Assembly (NCBI GenBank): GCA_958299035.1
Contig: CATQJL010000316.1
Location: 22,421,676-22,485,675, forward strand
DNA length: 64,000 nucleotides
From: Cylicocyclus nassatus
Taxonomy: Eukaryota; Nematoda; Chromadorea; Rhabditida; Strongylidae
Reading direction: 5' to 3'
Numbering within the stretch: the stretch's first letter is position 1; each line of letters begins with the position of its first letter. The position numbers were made by a program, and so were the translations under genes. Shown here one piece after another: positions 32,547-43,400 of the stretch. The notes below the pieces were generated by a model. The model made no database searches. It was not told where the DNA came from and saw only the letters and a program-made list of their open reading frames with translations.

Positions 32547-32720
32547 CTGAGGCCGTGTTCATTATTATTTATTTTTTATTTTCATCATTGATACCTTGGG
32601 GTAAATCCTTCTTCCAGGTAGGTCTTACGCTCATAGTTTTATAACTGATATTGAGGGATAAAACTACCTGGAAGTAGGATAGGATTTATCTCAAGGTATC
32701 AATGATGAATACGGCCTCTG
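32547..32720. repeat. Small foldback MITE (174 bp)
   Basis: CTGAGGCCGTGTTCAT and ATGAATACGGCCTCTG are inverted ends. The arms continue with TCATTGATACCTTGGGGTAA pairing with TATCTCAAGGTATCAATGA and with CTACCTGGAAG. Only a short loop separates them. Non-coding. Confidence 0.82.
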
Positions 32721-33144
32721 AAGAGAAAAATGTTTCTATTACATTTGCTTAGCCTAAAAATTGCAGTCAAATTTTTTGGAAGGATATATGCTTATTACGC
32801 TTTCTTTCCCTGTAAAAAAAAGTTGGCCTAAACCATGTAATTCACACTGAATGCTAAAAGATCAATATGATGCATAAATCTGACTTCCGCTTTCCTGTTC
32901 ATACTTTCATTTTTTCACAAAATTGCAGGACAATTTGAAGATTTAGCTGCAACGATGAATGCAACAGAAATTTTTTTCCGATGGAGCAGCTTAGCCAAGC
33001 TTTTTTGGGATAAGCTTACAGAATTTGTGAGCATAAACGGTTACTGTTACTGTCTTGAAAAAACTCCATTTGAAATTGAACCTCTAAAACTTCTGTATGA
33101 CCATTTACAGAAGAGTTACTTTCTCATTCTTTGCTGATCTAATA

Positions 33145-34022
33145 TTAGGTTGTCCCGAAAGTTTTGTCCGTTTTTCAAACCATTATAAAACCACGCACAA
33201 TGAAGACCTGAAGGAGCGTCAACATGCTTCAATGCAGCTTTTCCTTCTCTTTCTTGAGGTTACATTTTCGTATCAAAATCCTGTATGCTTTTTCTGATAA
33301 TTGCTAAAATTCTTCACCCGTCATTTTTATCTTCTCAAAGTTTAGTTATTTTTTTGAATTTTCATCCCATGGTTTCGGAGAAGCTCAAGTATGGCTCAAA
33401 CAAAGCAATTCTCGGATTATATGGCTATTTTCAGATTTTCTTAATCTGCTGTTTTTAGCTCAAAAAAATTATTTCTTCGAAAGTCTCGATTTTTGATAAA
33501 GTCCTGAAACACGCAACTGCAGCAAAAACATGAAAACTCTCAAAGTTTTCGCGAATTGAAACTTGTTCTTTATTAAACAATATTTATGCAACATAACCGA
33601 GTTTGATTTGCTTCAAAAATCTGCTTTTTGGAATTTCCGGTAATCTTACATGGTAAACATAGTCAAAAAGCCCCAGTTTTTCTTGATTAAATAATTATTA
33701 CGGATCTGATAAACGTGATTTACTTAATCTAAAATAGGTAAGTTGTAGCCAAAGGTTTGCTTCACTTAACAGTTACCAGCGCTTTTTGAGAAAATTAGTA
33801 TAAAGGTTTTTAAAAATTAGAAAATTTTTGGCGTTACTGCTGATGTGCTTAAAAAGCCATGGCGATGACATCACAAAGACAGGGTAGATCAGAGACCAAA
33901 TATAGCAGTAAGAAGGAGCACAAAAATATGAATCAAATGGTCCCTGAGTCGTCCGTGGATTAGTGTTTTGTGAGTTTTAGTGGGCGATGAAAAAAACCGA
34001 CAAAACTTTCGGGACAACCTAA
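33145..34022. mobile_element. Mariner-like MITE with TTAGGTTGTCCCGAAAGTTT ends
   Basis: TTAGGTTGTCCCGAAAGTTT at the left and AAACTTTCGGGACAACCTAA at the right are perfect inverted copies flanked by TA. The match continues TGTCSGTTTTT inward. At 878 bases it lacks a transposase frame. These are the classic mariner-type termini. Confidence 0.88.
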
Positions 34023-35189
34023 TATATCTCACATAATCCTTACAATGATTCTTGTATTTGGAACTACTCATACTTTCCGGAAAAATTGCAAAGAAAGATT
34101 GCTTGCGGTTTTAAGGTTGGTATTATTTTATTTAGAGAACTTATATCTTTTGGAATCTTTTATGTGTATTTCGATGGCTTTAAAAAGCTAAAATTATTTA
34201 CAGCTGAAGTTTGAAAAATATGGCTATTTATAAGCTATGACTTACAGCTGAAGTTCAATATCAACTTAGGTCAAAATCATCCAAAATCTGTTTATTGGCC
34301 AACAGTTCGTTGGTAACTGATAAAAAAAGTGTCAAATTTGAGATAATTCCATATTATCTCATGTTAGTTTGGTAGTATCGAAACTGAGAACATCTTTTCT
34401 ATATGGTGTTTTACCTGAATTCTTTTTCAAATTCCCAATGACTAATGCCTAGACTTTCTAACTAGTCGATGGCGCACTTTTTGTGCAATAAATAAATAAA
34501 TAAATTCGAAAATTATTCTTTGATTGTACAAAACTGTAATGCAAACAATAATTATTAAAATTACCTTCAATTATCTGCTTGTATGCCTCCCTTCTCTGAC
34601 TGTTTCCGGTAATTTGATGCACAATGATGTTAATAATGTCGTTGAATCGATTGCACACCTGCTGTGTGCGAACGAGGTCTCCAGTTGCTTACCTTTTTAG
34701 GCCGATGGATAAGGGAGGGAGTTTTATTTTTCAAATAAAATTTTCTCCAGTCCATAACATAACTTGTTCTATATGCTCTTTATATCGCCCAACCTGTAGT
34801 TATATGTTTGCAAACATTCTTTATAATATTAAAATTCTGAATTATCACTACAAATGTGATGATTATGAAAAAGTTGTTGTTGGTTAGCTTACAATTTGAA
34901 CTTTTTATAGCACATCGAAAAATACACACAAGATCCTAAAAGATGTGAATTCTCTAAAGACCATATCAAACTCAAAATAGCAAGCAATTTTTGTGCGCAA
35001 TATTTTTTAAAAGTAGCTGTGACTTTTTTTTCAAAGCATTTATTGATCTGAAAGTTTTGTGTCATTTGAATGCAAGTGTTTAGTTGAGTTCATCTTCATT
35101 GTCGTTCATTATCCTTAACATCTGTTTTTTTAACTCTTTTTTTTCTTTTCTGTGAAGGCAATACTTGAGTACTTTTAGCCAATATTTTA

Positions 35190-35788
35190 CAGGATTTTCC
35201 CGCCGATCTTTGGGCACTTTCTGTAGAGCAAACTTTGACGTAGATTTACAGTATGGAGCGAATTACCGATCGCTCTTCGTTGCTGTAGGATAATGGTAAA
35301 AGCTTCTACCGTACAGAACCATTGTGAAATAGGCCGTCTGACAGAATTTTTCAAAAGATCTAGAATATCGTGTAATGTGGTTTTCGCGCACGCTGATTCC
35401 AATACACAACTTTTTACGAGTGTTTCCAGCTTTTTTTGATGGTGTATCACATTTCTGGCAAACATCAGAAAAGCATATGTTTTAGTTCAATTGGAGTATT
35501 TTAGGGAGGAACCATCAGTAAAGTGAAAATTTTGTATCTGAAATCAGCGAGTTTGATCACCCTCTTATAAGGCTTTTTTGGCTTGCTTGGTCTTCTTTCT
35601 GAGGCAAAATATGGCTCTCAATAGCTTGAAATCCTCATCGAAGTTCCTACCGTAACCCTACAGTAATGACAATGGGTGATCGCTCCATACTGACTCAGCT
35701 CTACAGAATGGCACCTGAAGAGTGGCGTAAGACATAAAAGAAAGAGGTTTATAAACGACAACAATGTGCACATTTTTTTGGGATCCTG
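35190..35788. mobile_element. Diverged relative of the 26.4 kb CAGGGTGTCC MITE
   Basis: It shares GTATGGAGCGAATTACCGAT, GAACCATTGTGAAATA and CTACCGTAA..CTACAGTAA blocks with 26438-27103 in the same order. It ends in TA-CAGGATT on the left and GGATCCTG-TA on the right. More decayed than the 26.4 kb copy. Confidence 0.75.
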
Positions 35789-36916
35789 TATTTCTGTTCA
35801 TTCTTTTAAGTTCTTTTCTAATTTGATAAGCAATTCTTCCTTCTAATCTTCTAATTTCTAATTTCTAATCTAATTTTCATGGAGATTAGCTTGTGACATT
35901 CACTTTGCAAAATTTTCTGGGGCAACTCTTTTCCGAGCTCATTTTCAGTTTCATTTTTTCTTTTCTTCTGTTGATGTACATAGGTAATTTAGCCAGTATC
36001 ATACACCATTCTATTTTTTGGATTTTTTGTGCTTCTTATTTTGCATCTGTACATTTAAAATTATTAGAGAAACTTGATAAATGGGAAAAGTTACATTGCT
36101 ATTTCCTACTCTGCTTATCGGAATGTAAGTTACCAAAAAGTACATATTGTTGAGCAGCTCCGTCATGAGAAAATTTGTATGCTCTGTGGCATCTGCGCTC
36201 AATTTTGCAAAACATTATTGGCATTTGAGTTCTTGCTAGAATCACTGTCTTGCAAAACGTGCAAATAACTTTGCAGAAAGATGAAAGGTGAATCAGAGCG
36301 AAAATTGCACTTATGTTTTTTGTTTGCAGAAATCATCTGCTGTTGGCGGCGGCTGCTTTCGCCGTCTGGAAGGGGCTCCATTACACATAAATTATTATCA
36401 GTGATCAAAGATTAGCAATAGAAATAATTGCTCAGGCTGACTGTATAAAAATATATTTCTTGAAGTCGCTCACTTTTGAAATCTGTAAGACCTGAGACTT
36501 CAATAAATTAATTTATTATCGTTCACGACAAGGAATTCTTATCGTGGTTTTTTTCGATTTTAAATTTTTGAATTGATTTCGTACTGCTCAAAAATGTAGG
36601 AAATTTGCCTTCTCTGTGAAGTCGAATGCTACTAACAACAAATGATAGAAACAAAAAAAAACAACAAAAGACAGTAGATAAAAAAAACGTTCCCATTACA
36701 TCCACGGCTTCACAATCACATACACAAGTTTAGCTTACAAGGAAACGATACTCGGTGTCCGTGGCCTTTCGAGATGAGTAGTATACCATTACACTTGTCT
36801 TGGAACGCTGTTTCCGAATCTGACTTTCGTTTCTGCTAATCGCTTCAAAGATGTTGTAAAGGATTGTGCGGGCTTTGGCTTCCCTCTGAAATACGTTCGG
36901 AGCGCCAAGAGTAACG

Positions 36917-36992
36917 GTGCGGTGTGGTCTAGTGGTTAATGCGATAGGCTCATGAGTTGATGCAGGTGTGGTTCGAATCTTTTCGTGTTTTT
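36917..36992 (+). tRNA. tRNA-Met(CAT)-like relic, left arm
   Basis: TGGTCTAGTGGTTAATGCG fits a pol III A box / D-arm, GGCTCATGA an anticodon loop with CAT, and GGTTCGAATC a B box / T-loop, followed by a T run. The T-stem and acceptor stem do not pair properly, so this is not a working tRNA. It is a tRNA-derived promoter-like module, as in SINEs. Confidence 0.5.
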
Positions 36993-37164
36993 CAGTTTTG
37001 CATTGCCTCAATAAATCTTCTTTCGCATCTTCGAGCTAGCTGAACGACCTTACTTTTCAAAAAATGTGGAAACTTGGAAAAAACGATTACTATTTGCGCT
37101 AAAATGTATCCAATGATCATAATTCGAGTAAATCTTGAAAAAGTTTAATTGAGGCAGTGCAAAA

Positions 37165-37243
37165 TAAAAACACAAAAAGATTTGAATCTACGCCTGCATC
37201 AAGTTATGAGGCTATCAGACTAATCACTAGACAATAACGTGGC
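37165..37243 (-). tRNA. tRNA-Met(CAT)-like relic, right arm
   Basis: Inverted copy of the left-arm relic: on the minus strand TTGTCTAGTGATTAGTCTGA, GCCTCATAA and AGATTCAAATCT lead into a run of T. Here the anticodon loop is closer to real tRNA-Met (CTCATAA) but the A box is less so. It is non-functional as a tRNA. Confidence 0.45.
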
Positions 37244-37430
37244 GCCGGTAGAGGTCGTTCCGGTGACCATACCCTTAGGCGGCCAAACTTGGCTCGAAAT
37301 TCCTTCATAACTTTTTTCAGAGAAACGTTTAGCAGAAACGGAAGTCAGATTCGGAATCAGCGTTCGAAGACGAGTGGAATGGTATACATCTCGTCTCAAA
37401 AGGTTACGGACATTGAGTATCGTTTCCTTG

Positions 37431-39877
37431 TTAGATTAAATTTCTAAACTCTTAATTCCATCTCAGCAAACAGTCCCGGTCTAGTCATGTTATTATATTT
37501 TATTCGAAAATGATGAGGATTTTATCAAGTCTAACACAAATTCAAAAATTTTTTTTGGGAGCCTCACAAATTTTTGTGGGCTCATGATCCCGACCGATGA
37601 AATTTTTTTACAAAAATTTTTAGATAATGAAATTGCTTTGATTATTTAGGAGTATAAAGAAGTCATGTGCACATTTTTATAATTTATGTAAGTAACCTTC
37701 AAAAATTTCGGGATCCATCTGGGGGGGGGGAGGGAGGGATTGGGTCGCTCCTGCCCTCGGTCCTCCTCTAATGCACAGATAAATATTATAAATAAACCAC
37801 AATCAGCCTTTCATTACTTACTCTGAAAGCCACAAAAAGCGAAAAAATTGGTTCAAAATTTATTTGTATTTTGTCCTTTTTTAGCACTCGGGTATGATGC
37901 AGTTTGAGCATTTTAATCAGAATTTATTTACTTGCAATATTTACTTATTTAGTCACTTATTTCATTAAAATATACCAAAAAAGCATTAAATCGGCAAGTC
38001 TTGAGTTACACTAAGATTTAGGAAATAGAGCTTTATTCAAGCCAAAAATTCCAAGAATGCAGAAATTTTCCTCTCCCCTGCTGATGCACACTTCTCACAT
38101 GTGACTCGACTATTTCAATATTTGGTTTCCTGATTTTTCTCGCCGCAGCCGCACCCGCCGCGCACCGCATTCGGGAACTGAGCCACTTGTATTTGAACAG
38201 GCGGTGAGCGACAAACATGTCACCACTTCCACTCTGAACCTCTTTCCAAATAGCTGAATAGGCGGGGAAGGGGGGGGGGCTGTCCGTTCAAATCGAGAAC
38301 GGGCGTTCACTTCTACGCAGCTTGCGGAGGTGAAAGTACGGCGGGGTTTTTCCCCGTCCCGTTTCTCCTGCGCAGACCAGAAATTTCGCGGTTGCGCGGC
38401 TATTTTAATGCGTTCCACTTGCACTTTATGTTGATCGTCGGGTTTTTATGGCCCTATGTCCCTCCTCTTTGGGTTAGAAACATTACCACTTTGATATCGG
38501 GAGGAGGAGGGGGGGGGGGGGAGGTGGGTTTTTATAGCAAAATTTCTTGTCTATAAGGCCGCTGTTATCATCTGACGGCGACGCGTTTGCCTTGCCTAGT
38601 GTTTATGTTTTTGCTGTTTTGAAAATCACATGGTAACACAGTGCTAGGGTGCCTAGTGGGCGGAGCGGGAGCGAAATGAGAGCGAATTGCCACCCGTTAG
38701 CCCCAAGAATTCCCGCTTTTGAATGACTACTGAAACAGGAAATTTGTCCAAAAAATTTTGTTTTCTCCACACTTTTCCAAGAGTTTCTGTTTCTCTGATA
38801 CCAGCGAAATACTGGAGATCAACCACCGGTCAGCCGCCATCCTCACTTTTGAGTGAATTCTGAAACGGGAAATTTTTCTGTATTTCATTTTTCTTAATTT
38901 TTCGAGCTGAAATTAGAAATTGTTGGCGATTTTGCCTTTATTCTTCCCTATTTTCCGGAAAATTTCCAGAACCTCCTGAACCTTACGCTTCGCAAACTAC
39001 TTTTTGTAAAGTTTTCTCTCTCTTTGTCGCCTCCCGAGAGCCTGTTTACTTTTTCGTCCGACGAAACGAACTAGATTCTATCGATTCGAGCTGCCTGTTC
39101 CCACTCTCTCCACACCACTTTTATATGGCTCGTTTTTATGAAAAATCTGGAAAGTCGCTTGAAATTTCACTCGGTGATATCTTTTCTTAGATTCTCATCT
39201 TTTTTGAGAAGAAAATTGATTAATCTTCTTTCCTAAATCCCATTTTATATAATAAGAAAACCCAAATACTTTCTTCCCCTAGTTTTGGTAACTAAATAAT
39301 CTACCTTCGAGCTTTTTTTCAAAACTCATTTCCTTGTGACCTTATTTGTCTTACATCTCTATCTTATCATTTCTGAGAGGACTTACTGGATTAGCAATTT
39401 TGACGAATCCTTTGAAAAATAATTCAATCGGTGTTCGCACAATTACCCAGAACTTTTTTTTTTATAGATTTCTACATTGATTTTGTCGTTTTTTCTTGTA
39501 TTCTATTCTCGTAGCCACATAAATCCACTCTAAAGCAGTTTTAACATCAACTGTATATTGTCATGCACATAAATCCACGCTAAGTAGTTTTAACATCAGC
39601 TGTTTTGTTTTCATACAAAATTTTCTGGAAGTTTTCGGAATAATCTGTTTGATAATGTCTGCCATTTTATGGTGGTCATGTTTTATAAGATTCTGGAAAA
39701 GTGATCGAAATTGCTGAAGCTTTATAAACTAGGAAAGCTTTTATTCTTGACAAATATCTCCGATTTTATGAGACTTGGTTTTTTTCCTACATAGCATCTC
39801 TATTTTTCATGTAAGGATCACTAACTAGCTTTGGTTCATCTGGGAATTTCTAAAAAATACAGTAGTAAAAATAATGA
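37431..39877. other. Gene-poor stretch with a GC-rich patch
   Basis: A GC-rich segment around 38120-38420 holds a 105-codon minus-strand frame rich in Arg/Ser/Pro that I do not recognise. Poly-G runs lie near 37720, 38269 and 38508. Bases 39514-39612 contain a roughly 53-base imperfect tandem repeat (CACATAAATCCACKCTAA ... TTTTAACATCARCTGT). The GC-rich patch could be a promoter region, but nothing proves it. Confidence 0.3.
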
Positions 39878-40127
39878 TTAACACATTGACGGCCGCTTGA
39901 CACAAATGGTGTGTCAAGGCTTAACACACCTATGTGTCGTTGAAATGGCTACTATTTCGTGTCAAACCCACCCCGGGTGTTTCCTTTCATGCTAGATCTA
40001 GACACAACCTCTACTGTTTTTGAGAGCTTTCCAGCGTTACTGTAGATGTACTGTAAAGAAATTGTGCGTGATTTCATCTAGAAAATATTGACTGGTCCAT
40101 GAAACGCCTTGGTCGTCAATGTGTTAA
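39878..40127. mobile_element. TTAA-flanked MITE, piggyBac-like ends (250 bp)
   Basis: TTAACACATTGACGGCCGCT at the left pairs with GGTCGTCAATGTGTTAA at the right. The outermost TTAA on each side fits the invariant target of piggyBac-type transposases, and many piggyBac-derived MITEs begin TTAACMCWTTGA. The core has a GACACAAATGGTGTGTC hairpin. The superfamily call is by end sequence only. Confidence 0.65.
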
Positions 40128-40443
40128 ATAGGTAAAAACTCAAACCAAAACTCATTGAAAGCTACTTGAGGTAATTCTTATACTCTCTTGCATCATTTTT
40201 TCTGTAAATTTTAGAATTATTCTAGAATTCATACACTCAAAATGCTGACAAACTGCACAAACAAAGATTTAAAGCGACTGTTGGAATTTTTTCTCTTTTT
40301 CTCCGCCAAATAATCCAGCTGCTTTCTGGCCAGCTGTTCATCAAAGATTGCTTTATCATTTGCCGATGTGGTGCTACGATGCATTTTGTTATCCTACACC
40401 GTCTGCTGGCTAAAAAATTCGTTTTTTTTCTCTAATATTTCAG

Positions 40444-43400
40444 AAAACTCCTGATGTGAACAGGTAATTCTTCAATATCATTCAATGCTAACTTCTTGTG
40501 CTGTTTTTTTTATAAAAATCGTTTTTTTATAAGTAATTTGAACATTTTTATATGACTCCATTCACCAAATCTAAATGAGAAAAAGGACGTTCTCTAAAAT
40601 TAGCTCGCCCGCTTCCTTGAGGATCGAAAAATGTTGTTTGACTGGAATCTTAAAATCTTTCGCGGAACACTCAGAGTGGGATGAGGAAACATACGTCTCG
40701 CCATGTGGACTTTTCATATGGTTGATCTTTGAAAGCTTAAAAGGCATGTTTTCTAATTCTTAGCGCTTTTCGTTGATTTCTAAAGTTTTTGTCAAGCTTG
40801 AAGGTTTACAAGATTTATAGCAATTCATTAGTTCAGTACTTTTTGTTGATCAATGTTTATTGCCAAATAAATGGTTGAAAAAAGGTAGCCTTAGAGGCGA
40901 CGATAATAGATGCTAGATTTTTCCAAATATTCTAATAGAATGCTAAAGATCGAAATTCAAGGACTATCCGGAAATGAGCTTTTGCTTATGCCGCTTTAGC
41001 CTATGCTCGATTGGATCTAAATAAATCCAAGGCAAACAAAGCTTTATTTGCTTATGCCGCCGGAAATATTGCAATCATTGCTTTCACTTTTGAGCTTATT
41101 AGACCTTTTCAATCCAAAATCTTTTCTCTTCCTCCCCCCCCCCCCCTTGTGCTCGGCTATTCTTCCATCGCTTTCTCCTCAACCTTGGACAGAAATATGG
41201 ATATACTACGGTAATTCGATAACGTGGTTCCCCCCCCCCTCCTCGTAAATGGGTAGCGAAATTTTGTTAGCGTAAATGGGTTATAAGTGCTGGTGACTAG
41301 TTTTTACTCGTAAAGAGTATTATCTCTCAGAAGTTGAAAGAATTTTAATTAGCTTTGCAAAAATTTTTTTTGCTTCATGACTCTCACCATCTCCGTTTCT
41401 TCGAAGTTTCTGGGTTATGGGCCAACAAAAAATCTGAAAAGCATTCCAGAACTTTCTTCGGAAAGCGTGGGTTAGGGAAATTTAACGAGAAAAAGGTAGA
41501 GCGGAAATAGCAAAAAATTATAGTCTAACCTCATGGAAAAGGTTTCCACAGCGAGTTTAAAAAAAATTTTTTTTCTGACCGCCATTAACATGAGGATATA
41601 CTGCACAACTCATGCTTGAAGAGTTACTTCAAAACCCTTACTTGGCCCGCGAATCCTCGGAGACCCAGCAATACCAAAAGAAATAGAAGAGGAAGCGAAA
41701 ATGCGCTTTTCAGAGTGATTTATCGGCTCGGCAACACTTATAGAATGGCGGATTCCGGTGGGAGTTCGTGTGCGGCCGCATCGGCATCGCGGCCGATGTG
41801 GAGCACTCAAGTGCGATTGCCCACATCGAATTCTACCCGATTCTGGCATGATTCTGCCAGATCGACACACGCACATAGTTCTCTCAATACTTATCACTCC
41901 CCTCCCCCGTTTTCCATTCGAAGCAGTTTTTGCTAATTTTTCGGGTGAAATTTGCACCTAACCACCTATTCTTCTATGGAATGGGAACTATGTTTGATGA
42001 TTTTATTCCAGGCTATCTGATGCGATACCAGTGAATAGGAATATTACACTATCAGTAAGCTCCTCCCACACGGTCAACTGCCACAGGTTGCAATGTCATA
42101 TTTATAGTGTTGTGGAACGCGTTGAGCCGTTGACGATTTATTAGAAAAACACAAAGATTCCCCTTATACACATAGGCGTATATGCCGCGGGTTCACTAGG
42201 ATCAATGCAATAACAACACGTAAACATAATCAAGGTGCGGCGGGTACGCCGCAGCCGCCTAGGTCACCTCAGCCTTAGCTATCAATAATGAGCGAGTTCT
42301 ATTGACACTGAACAGCTCTACAACACCTCCCTCCTAAGATGAACAACGGTACATCTTAAAATGAGGATCTACTTGAAGTCGTTCTGGTGGTCGACGATGT
42401 CGGCTTGATCTAATTGGAATCAGTGACGTGGTTGAAGTTGCTTGGTGTTCAGCGATGTTCATGCCATTGTCCATTTGGCCTTCTTCAAGACGTGTGGTAG
42501 AGGCTGGATCACGACGGCGCTCCATTCTTCCACTGCGCATCTGATTCGCATGTCGTCTCCATAGCTGGTTGTCTTCCGTAAGCACATCGTACACGGCTTC
42601 GCCGTAGCGTTTCTTCACACGAGCTGGAATCCATTTTTCGCATCCCGAGCGAAAATCGCGTACCCACACGGCTTCTTGTGGCTGGTACTCTCTCTTTCGT
42701 GCTCCATGGTGGCGGTTGAACTGCTTCTCCATGTTTTCGTTGCCCATTCCTTCTTCTTTGGAGTCTTCATTCAGCAGCGACAGCGGTGTCCTTATCTGAC
42801 GTCCCAGGAGCAGCTCGGCAGGCGAACGTTGTCCTGGAGCAGTTGTACAAGGTGTTCGTCGATAAGACTGTAGAAACTCCGCAATCTTCTCTGCCGTTCC
42901 TCCCTCCTTAATTTTCTGGAAGGTCCTTTTGAAGATATCCACAAACCTCTCCGCTTGTCCATTTGATTGCGGATGGAACGGTGGTGAACGCATATGCTTG
43001 ATTCCTCGCTCTTCACAGAAATCTTGGAACTCCTTCGCTGTGAACTGCGTCCCATTGTCCGACACGATCACTTGCGGATTTCCAAATCGAGCGAATAGAG
43101 ACCTGAGTTCTCTTAGGGTAGCTGTAGTTGACGATGAAGGCATCTCAAATACTTCTGGCCATTTCGAGTAAGCGTCAACTACGACGAGATACATCTTGCC
43201 ATTCAGCGGCCCTGCATAGTCAATGTGAAGTCGATTCCATGGTTTATCTTCCACTTTCCATGAATGCAGCAACGTCTTCACTGGCATTTTGGAGGCTTCT
43301 TGACAATCCCTACAGCGGCGCACTGAGTCTTCAATTTCTCTGTTGATGCCCATCCAATATGCGAATCCTCTCGCGAGCATCTTCATCCTTGTCATTCCAG

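Larger units (their letters stand above)
32721..36737. other. AT-rich region holding two MITEs and weak exon candidates
   Basis: Apart from the elements at 33145-34022 and 35190-35788, I see only suggestive fragments. One is a GTAAGT donor after an open stretch at about 36123. Another is a short GC-rich frame after TTTGTTTGCAG at 36331 (SSAVGGGCFRRLEGAPLH). Neither can be joined to a gene with confidence. Confidence 0.3.
36738..37430. mobile_element. Foldback element carrying tRNA-like sequence in both arms
   Basis: CAAGGAAACGATACTCGGTG on the left and CATTGAGTATCGTTTCCTTG on the right are inverted, with TTA on each outer side. The arms pair for over 100 bases (GAGATGAG..TATACCATTAC, CGCTG.TTCCGAATCTGACTT, GTTTCTGCTAA). 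Both arms also hold a tRNA-Met-like segment (36917-36992 plus, 37165-37243 minus), so RNA polymerase III boxes face each other across the centre. Confidence 0.82.

Noticed and set aside
41616..41957. Overlapping Ser/Arg-rich ORFs on both strands
   Set aside because: Open on both strands in GC-rich DNA, no splice context or recognised motif; more likely compositional.
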